The notes: a model not told the origin generated them from the sequence alone. DNA of 64,000 bases from Galdieria sulphuraria (GCF_000341285.1 NW_005178469.1:1-64000), one strand, 5' to 3'; counted from the first letter of the stretch, positions 11,901-23,641 are shown. A program made the numbers and translations.

Positions 11901-14027
11901 AGCACTCTAAAGAATCTTCAGGCGAAAGATTAGAAAAATATCCAATCAGAAATTCAGGACTAAGTGCATGAGTATTTGCCATAACTCTTTTAATATCATC
12001 AAGGTCGTTATAGTTTTCTAAAGCTCGCTGGAAAAGACCTTGTCTCTCACAAAGATTGGCAATCTTCCTTCGGTCATAATAGTGAAAAATGTTCTGTGCC
12101 ATAATCGCATCTGCTACCGGCGGTGCGGAAAGTAGATTAACTTCCAGTAGTCTTGTCTGCAGTTCAGCATCTTCGGCACGATCGTCCTTCAACGCATCAA
12201 GTAAGTAAGATGTTCCTTCTTGTATCAAACCACGAGAATAAAACATTTCTGCAATGGCAGCATGATCCAAAGGTTTTCCTCCACCTTCTTGGAATTGTTT
12301 CAAGAAATATTGAGCTAGGTCAAGAGCACTCTTAGGAGAATAGTTAACTGCTGTTTGAATAAGTTCCATGGGTTCCACAGAAAGTCCGACTCGCTTCGCA
12401 TATACTAAAATCTTATCATAAGCTCCATTTTCTAAAAATGCCTAGAATCAAGTTAGCATTGCTCAAAACAACCAATGATTGCACTTTCTGCATTACCTCA
12501 ATAACTTTTCCGTGTGCTTCGGCCTTTAAATATATCTGAAGTGCCAACTTTGGGTCTGAAGACCTCACAACGTCACCCAATTCCTCACTACAAGTTATCT
12601 TGTCTTCATTCATCCAACGTTCCAAAAGCTGAGTACGACCAAATTGAATAACTTGACCACCCAACTCTGCACTTTCAAAACGATTTAGTGCACCTCGTTC
12701 CAGTAAAGCTTGAAAATACAACAATAAAGCAGAAGGCTGTCCTTGGGCAGCTGGGACTGACTTGAACTTGGCAATAGTTTCAGGAGTTCTTAAGATTCCT
12801 CCAGGAGACTCTGCTGCCACTCTTGCAGCTTCTTTATAATTTCCCGCATTGAACAGTTGGTCAAAGTATCTTTCATATAGATCTTCAGCTCCGGGAAGTT
12901 TGTTTCTAGATGCTACTTTGATAGCTAGTTGAACATCTCCCAATGAATCAAGAATGTAAGGAACAAAATTATTAGGTTCTACAGAAAATCCTAACAATTG
13001 TCCTCTTCGATTCAAACCAACAAAACCACCGGTGTTGGTATGTACCGCCGTAAGGAAAATAGTAGACTCTGTAATGCGATTCATGTAGAGACATCTTCCA
13101 CTCTCTAAATCATAAACTTGAACGTATCCTAGCCTTGTGACTAAATAAGCAAATGAATACATGGAAGATACCTGTAAGGCTACAGGGAAATCCTTCTCGG
13201 TTGCTTCTGGAGGATAATATATGTCCGTAACACATTTTGAAAAGCGAGGGGCATCCGAAGGCTTCTTATCTTGACCAATTTCGATGACGTGAAACTTACT
13301 TGCATTGGAGGTTTTAGTTGCAAATACAAATAGTTTTGTACCAGGATCCTTTGAGTTGATTTGAAACTTACAAAATGCTGCTGCATGGCCTTCAATAGCT
13401 TGAGATACACGACGCTCCACTGAGTACAACTGCATCCTTCCAACAACCTTGTCTCCTTCTTGTTGCAATCCGATCAACACTAACCACTTCTCATCTTCGT
13501 CTGCCCGATAATTTATAATCTGTGCATTCATCAAAGTAGAATGCCTATCATACATTTTCACCGGTTCTGAACTTGTGTCGGTGCAATCCCAATGATAAAC
13601 AGAATGCGAAGTGACAAGACCAAGAGTTTTCTGAGAAAGCCACTTCCAGAACAAAACTTCTTCCTCCATTACATAAGACTTCACCTTGCTTTTCTTTCCG
13701 ATATCAAAAAGTTGAAGCTGTACTCCAGCCTTCAACGCCAACACTTTGGTGGCAGGATTCATCAAGACAGAGTCTGCTGTTACGGGGCGTCTAATGATGT
13801 TGGAAGGATCCTGTATGTCAATAATTGCCACTTGATTCTGACTACCACCGGAAACTTCCCTCACGCAGAGGTATTTGTCCGATTCCATAGTTACGGTGCT
13901 GAAAGATATGGATTCCGTGTTGATGCCCAACGACGTTAACTAGAGACGTTTAACCCCTCAACGAAGAACACAAAGTGTTAGATAAACTTACGGATAAAAT
14001 TTCTTCTAGCTGGACAGGTTGAGCCAT
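8949..14027 (-). CDS. CLTC: Clathrin heavy chain (interrupted by assembly gap)
   Basis: This is the coat protein of clathrin vesicles, with an N-terminal propeller and a long alpha-solenoid of clathrin repeats. Exon 1 (MAQPVQLEEILS) joins across intron 13940-13991 to LTSLGINTESISFS. A second intron, 12442-12484 (43 nt), joins VMQK to AFLENGAYDK. Recognisable family stretches are YYDPLVVGPYCEKRDP and VKAFMTADLPHELIELLEKL. Between them lie 20 N (11121-11140), and the reading frames on the two sides do not match. By comparison with the remembered animal sequence, roughly 65-70 codons are missing there. The C-terminus (SRLSRLESERAAQLQRKKE, then a Pro/Gly/Gln tail) carries the trimerisation region. 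The break is an assembly gap; I see no sign of a real mutation. Confidence 0.97.
11121..11140. other. Assembly gap (20 N)
   Basis: A run of exactly 20 N sits inside the clathrin heavy chain exon. The flanking codon frames differ and the protein lacks a conserved stretch across it, so the gap is a placeholder for about 200 missing bases rather than a measured distance. Confidence 0.98.
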
Positions 14028-14175
14028 GCTGGTATGTGAAAATTAACTTGAAAGAGACAACTAGTTCACTTTGAAACGAAAAGTTTCTCTCTAGAAACCA
14101 AAAGGGACTTCAAACAGTTTCTTTGACTGTCCGAAGACAACTCAATCCTCGTCAAGGCACTTTACAGATTACAAA
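14028..14175. promoter_or_regulatory. Divergent promoter region, clathrin / CTR9
   Basis: These 148 bases separate the start codons of clathrin heavy chain (minus) and CTR9 (plus). Both promoters and both 5' leaders must fit here. I recognise no TATA box or other defined element. Confidence 0.55.
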
Positions 14176-17100
14176 ATGGCGCACAACATTGTATTTGGAA
14201 AAATGTCTCAAGAAGATGCCCAAAGCTTAGGACATTGTACTTTGGAAAGAGTACTCAAAAAGGCATCTTCTTTGGTGAAAGAGCAAAAGCTGGAGGAATG
14301 CAAGACAGTTTTGGAGGAAGCTTTGTTGAACTCTTCTCGAAATCCCTCCGAACTTTTCGACCAAAAGGAAGTGGTCGCTTTAAGAGAGAGACTGACAGGC
14401 TGCTACCTGATGCTCATAGCAACAGGGAGGCAGAATGCGCGAACTAAAGAAGATACACAGAAACAAATATCAGAGCAGATAGCTTTTCTACACTCGCAAT
14501 TTGGGTCAACTATACGGTTGCAGGAACTTCAAGGTTGGAAGGAAATATTAGGTGAACGCTATGAAAGTGCGCTTCGTTGTTTTGAACAAATTTCGAGGTA
14601 AATGTGGAAGTGTGAGTTTTGTATTCGGCTTACATATTATTCAGCGCTCCAAAAAGTCTGTTATCTTCAATTGGAAGCGCCACCGCCAAGTTTTACAAGG
14701 GAGATATCCAAGATTCTTTAGAAAGTTTTGGTTCCATAGTCCGAAGATGGAGACGTTGCGAGTCTGCTTGGTTAGGCATTGCCCGTTGCTACTTGGAAAA
14801 GGGTGATCACAAAAAGGCTCAAATGGCACTTTCGAAAACAATAGAATTCGCAAAGCAGAAGTCGACGGGGTTTTCGTCATTTTTTTCCTATGAGGCACAG
14901 CTTTCCATAGCATATATTGCGTTTGGTCAAGGCACAAAGGAAGGTGTAGAAGCAGGGTTAAGTATTTTAAAGGAACTCTATCGAGACAATACAAATGACG
15001 CACAAAATGATCCACGAGTTGTTAATCGGCTGGCGGAGTATTTGTTTTATAGGAAAGAATATAAGCGTGCTTCTGCACTCCTTTGTAAGTTGAACTTGAC
15101 ACAGACAATATTTCCTCGTGCCAAGGGTGAGAGTCTGTTTCAGCTTGCGCGTTTGGCTCACGTAAGTGGAGAACTTGCAGAAGCGGAAAATTTCTATACA
15201 CAAGCACTACTAGAAGATGGCTATGGCTTGCCGCAAGCAAGGTTGGCGTTAGCAAACTTGTATTTGTCCCGTGAAGACTTTCAAGCAGCAGCGGACTGTC
15301 TGGAACGTGTTATTTCTCAACGACCGGAATGCTTAGAAGCCAAAGCAACACTTGGTATTATTTTGACTCTATTTGAAATGAAGAACTTGGACACAACGAT
15401 TGGCCAAGAAGAGAAACTTACAAAGTACGAGTTGCGAAGAGCACGTAGAGAGAAAGCAATTTCTCTGTTAACCGAATTCGTTGACGCAACTATCACGCCA
15501 GATATTTTAGCTTTGGTTTGTCTTGCATATTTATTTGAAGAGAACAAGCCTGAGAGAGCTTGTTTGTTACTAGAGGACTCTCTACGATTATTTGATGAAC
15601 AACCTAATATCATTATTGCACGTAATTCTCCTTCAGTCAAGATACGGTTACAAAACAACATTGCCTCACTATTGACCAGAATCGGGCGATACTCAGAAGC
15701 CGAGAAAGTGCTCTCAACTATCTTTAATATTTATACAGACTTGTCCTCGGGTGACTATGATGAAGATGTATTCCTTCAAAATATTCAAAAATATAACGAA
15801 ATTCCGATTCTTTTGTTATATAACCAGGCGCTCGTTTGGGAGCTAGAAGGAAAAATGGTTTTGGCGCGAACTCTGTATTCTCATATTATCTCTGTTTACG
15901 GTGAATATCCTGATGCTCTGGTAAGCTTCGCAACTAATATTCTCTTTTTTTTCACGATATGGTTAGTTTCGATTAGGTTACTTGTCTTATGCCAATGACG
16001 ATTTTGTGGCAGCAAAGGAGTTCTACGAAAGGGGGGCCAAGTTTAAGCCCAAACTCGCGTCTCATCTTTTAGCAACATTAGCAAGAAGCCAAGGAGACTA
16101 TCACAAATATCAAAGCCTTTTAGAACAAGCATTGCAGAGTAGACAGTTTAATGAGACTCGGGAGGCATTAGATGATGACTATAGTTTCGTACGGTTGTGT
16201 AATTTCTATATAGATTGTTTGCAAGTTGTCGACGAAAGGAGACAACGCAAGTTTATGGACAAGTGCTTAGAGTTGCTACAAAGAGTGCTTTCTCATTATC
16301 CATATAATGCATTCGCAGCAAATGCATTCGGAATATATGTTTCTTTGCGAGAAATGTATTCTGATGCTAGAGAAATATTCCATGGGTTAGTTGGAACACC
16401 TGCAGCTGAGATGGCGAAACTTAACTTGGCGCATATTCAGGTACTTCATTTTTAGACAAAAGTTATATAGCTCACATCGAAGAACAACTTAGGTTCATTT
16501 GGCAAGGAATTTGTTGCATTCTTCCGGAGAGAGGCAGATAGTGAGAAATGCCGCAGCCGACACAGCCTTATCCTCAGCAATCAAATTGTACGAAGATAGC
16601 TTGTTACAAACGAGAAATGAAGAAACGCGCTGCGAAATGATGCTGTATCTAAGTTTGGCTAATTTTGAAAAAGCACATTTTTCAGAAGCTTGTAGGCTTT
16701 TGACAAGACTTTTACATCGGATGCCTATGTATTTACCACTGTGGTTTAACTGGGCATTGACGTTAGAGGAATGCGGTTTGAGGAGGATAAACGAAGTTGG
16801 AGAGAAACAAAAGATTGCGTCTGTGTCAGAAAATGCCAGTTCACTGAACGGTGTGCACAACGCGCGCAAAGCTGCTGCTGAGTTTGGAAGGGCATATAGA
16901 ATATTTCAAGTTCTGAGTAGAAGAAAGCTTTCAGCTGATGGAGAAGGAATAGTGCGGCAAACACACTCTAGCCGACTTGCTGATGCTCATCATACTTTTG
17001 CAAAAGCGAAGCGTGCAACATCAAACGTAAGTTTTCTCTTAATATCGTTTTCTATGGTAATACAAGTCGTGTAGGTTCTTCTGGCTAATGCAGAAAAGGA

Positions 17101-17419
17101 GTATGTTGAACAAACCGAGCGTTACCAGGAACGCCAAAGAATACTACAAGAGAAGCTTGCTCAAGAAGAAAAAGAAAGGTTGGAACGAGAACAAAGACGA
17201 AAGGAGGAGCTGGCAGCTTTAGAAGAACGGGAGTTAAAGTTTCAGGAATCTTTAAAGGAAAAGGAGGAACACAAACGAACTGCTGAAAGAGAAACCGTGA
17301 GCAGAAAAAGGAGACGCAAAGTTTTGAAAGAACAGTTGGAAGAAACTTCGGACTTTTCCGAAAAGGAAGGAACTTCACCAACCCAAATGCAAGTCATGGA
17401 AGAAATTTTTGGCGACTGA
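14176..17419 (+). CDS. CTR9: CTR9, TPR subunit of the PAF1 transcription elongation complex
   Basis: CTR9 scaffolds the PAF1 complex on RNA polymerase II. The spliced protein is a long TPR array (ALRCFEQIS, DSLESFGSIVRRW, AWLGIARCYLEKGDHKKAQ, DYHKYQSLLEQAL). A strongly charged coiled coil (QERQRILQEKLAQEEKERLE) and a basic/acidic tail ending EIFGD follow. Four short introns interrupt it at about 14600-14645, 15920-15975, 16440-16493 and 17027-17074. At the first, ISR becomes IS-SAPKSLL across a GTAAAT donor and CAG acceptor. The TGA at 17417-17419 is only two bases before the ATG of the next gene. The N-terminal methionine at 14176 directly follows the short divergent promoter region. Confidence in the family is high from length, TPR pattern and C-terminal composition. 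Confidence 0.88.
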
Positions 17420-17421
17420 AA

Positions 17422-18604
17422 ATGGCATATGCTGTTGGTTTTACTTATAAGTTGTGTTGTTTAGCATTTCTTTTGCTCCTTTACTGTAGGGAGCTTCAGG
17501 CAAAAGATGACAATTTTCAAGAGGAAAAAGAAACTGCACAAGCAGAAACACTTAAAGTAAAGAAGATCGTTCTAGAACTAGATTTTCTTCCAATGCCTGT
17601 GTTTCAAGACGTCACGGAACCAAAACAGCAGTTGCACCGAGTGAATAGTATTGAAGTTTATCAACCTATCGACTTTCAAAGTAAAGTAGTTCATTGGTTG
17701 ACTGTCGGAGACCTACACTATGCACTTGTGAATTCTCACCGGTACTCAGATGGCAGTTCTAGAGAAGAGTTTTTTAACAAACACTTGAAATCAGTTTCTC
17801 TAGAAAAACAAGATGAAGAATTGAATGGTAGTGACGCTGCTGTAAATAACAGGTGGAGGAAGATTGTGCTGTCTTCTGTGTCAGGTCACAACTTTGAGTG
17901 TAGCTTTCCTCGTATAAAAGCTGCTGAGGGTTTAGAGTTAAGTTTAGAGTCACTCAACTTGAGCTTCGTGATGTCGCAGTTTAACGGAACTTGCTTTTAT
18001 CGTGTAAGTTATTTTTCCTTTTGTATTTTTAGAAAGTATTTTGAATTCGTTAGAATGATGGATGGTGGACCTATGAGTTTTGTGTAGGCAAACATGTGAA
18101 ACAATATCATTTGAATCCTGTTACACTAGAACAGGAAGATATTTTCTATTTGGGTTTTCCTGTCGAGAAGAATGCTACGGAAGGGTTTGAAAAAGCCCTC
18201 TATCACGTTACATCTGTTAGTACAAACGAAGGTAGTCATATTTTTCATTTTTGTTTTTAGTCTTGAAATTTGTTTTAGTTGATGATAATGTCATTCGCAT
18301 TCATTATGATAATGGTTCTTTATGTGTTCTTACTGGATCACCAAGGAATGTCACCATCGATTTCATATGCCCCTTTTCTACTGTGACGGATACAGAAAAT
18401 TCCGAGTTTATTTCATCGATAAGAGAAATAGGTACATGTTCGTATCATTTGACCTTAGCTAGCAGCGCTTTATGTAGCGAGCCCCTGTTGAGAAATCATC
18501 CACACGATGAAATTGAAGTGACTTGTAAAGTGGTGAATGAAACGGTTTTACCGGACGTGAGAGTGACGACCTTGGCTGGTTATAAAACTGCGGCTTGGTT
18601 TTGA
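17422..18604 (+). CDS. OS-9/Yos9-like ER lectin with MRH domain
   Basis: The protein starts with a signal peptide (LCCLAFLLLLYCRELQA). Its MRH domain opens with GTCFYR and, across an intron, NDGWWTYEFCVGKHVKQYHL. The paired Trp and the Gln of this motif are the mannose-recognition hallmark of OS-9/Yos9. The domain closes with REIGTCSYHLTLASSALC, which keeps the Glu, Tyr and Cys of the family. OS-9 proteins select misfolded glycoproteins for ER-associated degradation with the HRD1 ligase. Introns follow CFYR (about 18004-18053) and the Glu of STNE (about 47 nt, ending at TTTTAG before TTGATGAT). The region between signal peptide and MRH matches the conserved N-terminal extension of the family only loosely. 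There is no HDEL-type signal at the C-terminus (ends KTAAWF). Confidence 0.88.
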
Positions 18605-18866
18605 AAACTATCTTTTTTGCATACAATAAACCATGCACTTGGCTTTTTAGTTTATTTCTATTTCGTTATGGTTCAAAGACAGTGTAAACTTAGGAGACAG
18701 TTTCAAAAGATGACTTGAGTGAAATATACTAGCAGTTGTAAAAATCATCCAAGTTGTGTCAAGTTATTATTTCTCCTTGGAAGCTAAGATCAAATGGACG
18801 CCTGTTGCGCTTAATTCAGAATGATTTACAGAATATGCTCCTGCGGCTGACGCCGGACAAAACTGA

Positions 18867-19918
18867 ATGAGTGTAGACGCACAAAAGAGTCTCTTGGCAG
18901 GACTGTGTGGTGCTTGTGCAACTTCCCTCGTAGTAACTCCTTTGGATGTATTAAAAGCTCGTCTCCAAGTACAACAGTATTCGGTGTTGAGAAACCGTCA
19001 CGCCTTGAGGGTAAAGCTTTTATATACTTTATTTTTGACCGATTCTTATCTAAAAAATAGGGTGTATATGCCGAACTTGTTAGAAGTGAAGGTTTGAAGG
19101 GACTCTGGAGAGGCTTGGGAGCTTCTTTATTCCTAATGGTGCCTACCACGGCTTTGTATATGACCTTGTATGATTCTCTGAAGGAGAAACTCATTAGTAG
19201 GTACCGACAACAGGAGGAAATGTCCATTGTATTGGCTGGAACAGTATCTAGGTGTGTAGTGGTCACTATTGGAAGTCCTCTGGAACTCATTAGGACAAGT
19301 ATTCAAGCAACGAAAGGTTCTCCCTCTATTTTGAATATGTGGAAGCGAAACGTAGAATCCGCCGGTGTCAAAGGTCTTTTTCGTGGTTTATCTCCAACAC
19401 TTATAAGGGATGCTCCCTTTTCAGCTATTTATTGGGTTCTCTACGAGCGCTGTAAATCACCTTCAAGTTTTCTTTTTCGGCTCACTGGCGGTAAACATAG
19501 TTGGCTCGTATTTCTTGTATCAGGTTGCCTATCTGGGATGACTGCAGCTGCTCTTACGACTCCAGCAGATGTGGTAAAGACGCGACGTCAGGCAATGTTG
19601 AATAGTCAAAAATCTTTTCTTTTGCAGTCTTCTCCTTCATTTAATAGTATCGGTTGTTGCTCCGATTTAAATGCATCTTTCTGGAGTTGTGGCAAAGCAA
19701 TAGTAAAGTATGAGGGTTATAGAGGTTTATTTCGCGGTCTGGTACCACGAGTTGCCAAAGTAGCTCCCAGTTGTGCAATAATGATGACATGTTATGAGTT
19801 GTGTAAGACATATTTGAATGGTCCTAATTTTTCCAATGATGACACTTCAGGGGTTCATGATCCCTCAAGTGACTCGAACCTAGATGAATATATAGAGTGG
19901 TCAATTTCAGAGTATTGA
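18867..19918 (+). CDS. Mitochondrial carrier, SLC25A39/A40 (MTM1) type
   Basis: Three mitochondrial-carrier repeats are visible, with signatures TPLDVLKARLQ, SPLELIRTSIQ and TPADVVKTRRQ, each followed by a GLWRGL/GLFRGL element. SPLELIRT in repeat two and PRVAKVAPSCAIMMTCYE at the end are typical of SLC25A39/A40 and yeast Mtm1, linked to mitochondrial glutathione import and manganese/iron handling (family knowledge; substrate not shown here). One intron of about 50 nt (around 19010-19059) lies between repeat-one helices and joins RHALR to GVYAELVRSEGLKG. The insert before the last helix pair is Ser-rich and the C-terminus is acidic. Start is the ATG at 18867. Confidence 0.9.
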
Positions 19919-20252
19919 TGTCATATATCTTGTGACATAGAAGCTGTAGTTATTGTACAGGGAGTTTATTTTAGGGACATTCATTTTTCCTAAGCTTGTT
20001 TTCTTCTCTTGAGAGTTACTTGTAAACTAATCCAATAGGCAGATTCAGTGAATAGTATAGTTTTTTCTATTTAGGCAGATATTTCAAGTAGAACTCAATA
20101 GTTTCAATGTAGCCTTTTATGGATGGAATGGTTCTGCGTAAGAATCCCATGCTTTGGCTTCAGGCATCACCGGTAAACTCTGATTACCCAAGTACGGCAT
20201 CATTCAACTTTGTATAAAATCATTACTACATTTTCAAAAATGGTGTCTATTC
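19919..20252. other. Convergent intergenic region, carrier / ubiquitin protease
   Basis: This stretch of 334 bases lies between two convergent genes and is AT-rich. It should contain both 3' untranslated regions. I see no ORF, RNA gene or repeat in it. Confidence 0.6.
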
Positions 20253-22124
20253 CTATATTGATACATGGCCGTTCTTGTTTGTTCCTTTCGTTGCATATTT
20301 TGAAAAGTTCTGTACTACATTTTGCCTCTTTCTTCTCTTTCTTTGTTTTCCTCTATCATATTCAATATCCCACAAATCACGTTTTTCACCAAGAGCTGGT
20401 TGGTTCCCTTCTCTCGAAAACAACTCTTTTCTTGATTGGCTCAATAATGAACAGTTATTCCATGTTCCCACTGAAAATGGTGAAGGCATGTCTTCTACTT
20501 TTTTCTTGGTGCCCTGTCTTCCTGTTTTGAGAATGACATTATCTTTCTTCTGTTGTTCGGTATATCTATTTGCTTGTGAAACCATTTCAACATCGTCATG
20601 AGGAAATATTTTTCTACGCAACTGCGCATGGAACGAAGTATTCAATGCATGCTTTACGTGAAGTCCTATTGTCCCATGAAGCCTTTGCATCGTCATCTGA
20701 AGACGATGAAACGCAAGTAAAGAAATGTCATGTCTTTGGATTGTCATTTCTGGATATTGACCGTTGATCTGTGAAAGCCTATCCATGTTAGGCTTCTTAT
20801 CAAGCTTCCATTCCTCATTTGAGCTACACGGTTCCGTCACTCGTTGCAAATTTGAACAATTGCTCTTTGTCGTATCCACTTTCTCAGTATTATTCACTTT
20901 CTGCTGGACAACACGGCTGTAAAATAATAAGTAGGCTCTTTGATGTAATACAGTTTGAACGCCAACCTGCCTTGTGCATTCATCATCTTTCAAGTACCAG
21001 ATTCCATTGCTATTGCGAACGTAAGCATAATAATGCCCACCATGAATACTAAAACCTTCATGTACAATAACTGCACAAAGACGATAATACACAGGTTTCC
21101 GAATGCTATTTCCTTTCAAAGGAATGAATGGGGAAAAATCAAAAGTTTCATCATAAGAAACAAATTTGTTTTCCTTCTTACTCAATCGAAACCGTTTTAA
21201 ATGGAAAATGAAAACGTTAGGTATTCGTCGAAACTGAAATACTTTGGAAGCATCCGTCCTTTGTTTACATTGAGAACAAAAGTATCGATTAGGTCCAAAC
21301 AAACGCTCCGGAGTAGTAAAACCCTTCAATGCCTTAGCAAGTGTACTGACACCTTCCAAATCCAGAGAAACATCTAAAAAAGGTTCAACAGTGTCTGAAC
21401 TTGAACCACAATTTTGGCAAGATACTTTAGACTCATAACAACCACCAAATATCTCATGGACCAAAGTATGCATTTCTTGTTGTCGGTCATGACAAAGTTT
21501 GCCTCTTGGTATTCCCAATAAGATACGATTCATATCATCAAGTAAAAAACGAATATATTCATGAGCATCTGCTTGTCTTCCTGGAGTAAAATTTCTGGAC
21601 AAAACTTTCAAGTTTCGAACCAAATCTACTGGAGAATAGCTCTGAAAGGAAGTGTCCGAAGAAAAAACATTTTGGGCAGTCTTCTCTACGGCACAAATAC
21701 TACAGTATCCCGAATGAGATGGACAATTGGATGCTGCAGAAAATATTTTTTCCAACAAGGCTGTGGCAAACGGTGGACAGTGTAACAAAGACTGTAACGC
21801 AGCATTCAGGAAGCAGGTATTTCCCAGGTTTCTCAAACCTTTTCCACTACGAAAGATTCTTTTCCACTCCAAAGTAGTAGAAGAACAAGGAGTAATCCAA
21901 TTTCCATCATAACCACTTTTACTAGTGGTCATTGAAGACGTAGTGGAGGCTTTGAAGTGCTTCAGACTATGATGACTTTCACGAAATATCGTGCCATTTC
22001 CAGTTTGATTCTTAGCTCCGAGTTTCCCATCTTTCACAAATTCAATTCTTTCGGGAATGTTGCAGTCATTCTGAGTTACCATTCTTTCAGTTTCTAATGG
22101 AACAACACCGCTGTGTACTGTCAT
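20253..22124 (-). CDS. Ubiquitin-specific protease, USP36/USP42-like
   Basis: This is a single-exon protein of 623 residues with a USP fold. The Cys box is GLRNLGNTCFLNAALQSLL (nucleophile Cys 104) and the His box is HGGHYYAYVR (His 364), followed by WYLKDDE. Two Cys pairs (236/239 and 283/286) form the usual zinc site in the fingers subdomain. The region RQADAHEYIRFLLDDMN is characteristic of the USP36/42 and plant UBP15-17 branch. The C-terminal 200 residues are not conserved and end with a very basic cluster (RGKQRKRRKRQN), which suggests nuclear or nucleolar localisation as for USP36. It diverges from cyclin H over 211 bp. Confidence 0.92.
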   Translation of the reverse strand: MTVHSGVVPLETERMVTQNDCNIPERIEFVKDGKLGAKNQTGNGTIFRESHHSLKHFKASTTSSMTTSKSGYDGNWITPCSSTTLEWKRIFRSGKGLRNLGNTCFLNAALQSLLHCPPFATALLEKIFSAASNCPSHSGYCSICAVEKTAQNVFSSDTSFQSYSPVDLVRNLKVLSRNFTPGRQADAHEYIRFLLDDMNRILLGIPRGKLCHDRQQEMHTLVHEIFGGCYESKVSCQNCGSSSDTVEPFLDVSLDLEGVSTLAKALKGFTTPERLFGPNRYFCSQCKQRTDASKVFQFRRIPNVFIFHLKRFRLSKKENKFVSYDETFDFSPFIPLKGNSIRKPVYYRLCAVIVHEGFSIHGGHYYAYVRNSNGIWYLKDDECTRQVGVQTVLHQRAYLLFYSRVVQQKVNNTEKVDTTKSNCSNLQRVTEPCSSNEEWKLDKKPNMDRLSQINGQYPEMTIQRHDISLLAFHRLQMTMQRLHGTIGLHVKHALNTSFHAQLRRKIFPHDDVEMVSQANRYTEQQKKDNVILKTGRQGTKKKVEDMPSPFSVGTWNNCSLLSQSRKELFSREGNQPALGEKRDLWDIEYDRGKQRKRRKRQNVVQNFSKYATKGTNKNGHVSI

Positions 22125-22335
22125 CCATCATAAGCATATCCTTCTCGGCCGACATTCACTTCCAATTACTTAAATTATTGGAGGATGATTTTCCAAACCG
22201 TTTGAGTAGCTATTCGCCATACTTTTACCAATAGTTTCAAGAGATAGCGTGTTTTTTATTTTACTTTGTAGAAGACTCTCTTGTTCTCATATTGTTTTCA
22301 AAGGACTACAAATTTCGTCGTGAAACCTCTCTCCT
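22125..22335. promoter_or_regulatory. Divergent promoter region, ubiquitin protease / cyclin H
   Basis: These 211 bases separate two divergent start codons and must contain both core promoters. No specific element was recognised. Confidence 0.5.
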
Positions 22336-23576
22336 ATGGCACACTTTGGTACAACTACACAAGCAAAGTATTGGCTATTTACTATCAAACAAGTTGACGA
22401 AATGAGAAAGAATAACAACCAAGAAGCAAGAGAAAGATGTAAGGACCGAGTATCCAATGGTGAAATCGAACCACTTACACTTGAAGAGGAATCCAAGTTG
22501 CGAAGGATATATGAAATAAAGATACAGAAGAATGCGGAAAAGCTAGGATTACCTGAGGCAGCTCAAGCTACAGCTGTTACTCTTTTCAAAAGATATTTTC
22601 TAAGGACAAGTGTTATGGAGGCAGATCTTTCAACTATTGCGTAAGTGAACTTTGCCACAAAGGCATCGCTCAGTTGTCCAGAGTTTTCTGATTCGCATTT
22701 TCTAGAATAACTTGTTTATATTTGGCAAGTAAGATTGAGGAATATTACATTCCTTTCAAAGAGTTTGCTGCAGTTGTAGAGACCACTCTTTCTGTGGAGC
22801 AGCTTCTTTCTTTTGAAATGGAGGTTATGCAAAGATTGGAGTTTCACATTTCTTGTTATCATCCTTATTTATCCTTTTCTGCAATCTGGTCTTTGTTGGA
22901 AGAATGTCATTGGAATATGGAAGCAAGGAATGACCTTGTAGACAAAAAGAAGCTTTATTCTTATGCTCGTTCTCTTATTCACACGAGTCTTCTAACTGAT
23001 TTAATGTTTTTTCTCTCACCTGGACAGATTGCTTTAGGCATAATATCCTATGCATTTGCTCATTTTCATATTTCGTTTCCATTCGAGTTATTATTGAGTT
23101 TGAAGAGCGAAAGGAATGAAGAGTATACAGTGGATGAAGAGAATTGGCTTGCATTATGGGAACAATCAGTAAATGAGGTAAAAAAAGAAATGTCAACTTG
23201 TGGAGGTCTTGATACTTGGAATATTTCCACAGAAACAGAAGCACGACAACTTTTGAAGAAATTATCCTTTTGCAGAGATCCTAGAGTAGATCCTACGAGT
23301 ACTGAATATTTGGAAATGGTAAAGAAGAGAGAAAGTGATAAGGAAATGAAACGATTGGAGAAGAATCGTGCATTTTCAGAAAAGAGAAAAAGAGAATTCG
23401 CTATGATTACTGGTATAGGAGAAGACACTTTTCAAGATTCGGAGACCATGTTAAAGAAAGACGTTGACTATTTACATACTGTTAACTCAAGTAAGGAATT
23501 GGAAGAGAAAAACGAGCAAACTATCCTGTTGGTTGAAGACAATAAGAACAAGAAGAGAAGAAGAAGAGGAGAATGA
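22336..23576 (+). CDS. CCNH: Cyclin H (CDK-activating kinase / TFIIH subunit)
   Basis: Cyclin H partners CDK7 in TFIIH and CAK. The N-terminus (KYWLFTIKQVDEMRKNNNQEARERC) aligns by eye with the cyclin H N-terminal helix. FKRYFLRTSVME followed, across one intron of about 65 nt (22641-22706), by ITCLYLASKIEEY is the first cyclin fold. YHPYLSF and the LTDLMFFLSPGQIALGIISYA segment match the second fold. The C-terminus is Lys/Glu-rich and ends in a basic cluster (NKKRRRRGE). The stop TGA at 23574-23576 overlaps an ATG at 23573 belonging to the frame of the next gene. Confidence 0.92.
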
Positions 23577-23641
23577 GAGAAATGGGTTCAAAGACTTTGG
23601 ATGAGCAGCCATGGCTGGGTCTAAGTTATATAACTTTTAAT

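Noticed and set aside
8949-12378. Two separate clathrin genes or a frameshifted clathrin
   Set aside because: The frame change falls exactly at the 20-N gap, so it is an assembly effect.
14235-14806. Alternative-frame ORFs inside CTR9
   Set aside because: They lack TPR content and sit over the spliced CTR9 frame.
20210-20601. Phe/Leu-rich plus-strand ORFs resembling membrane proteins
   Set aside because: They are antisense to the Lys/Glu-rich C-terminus of the ubiquitin protease.
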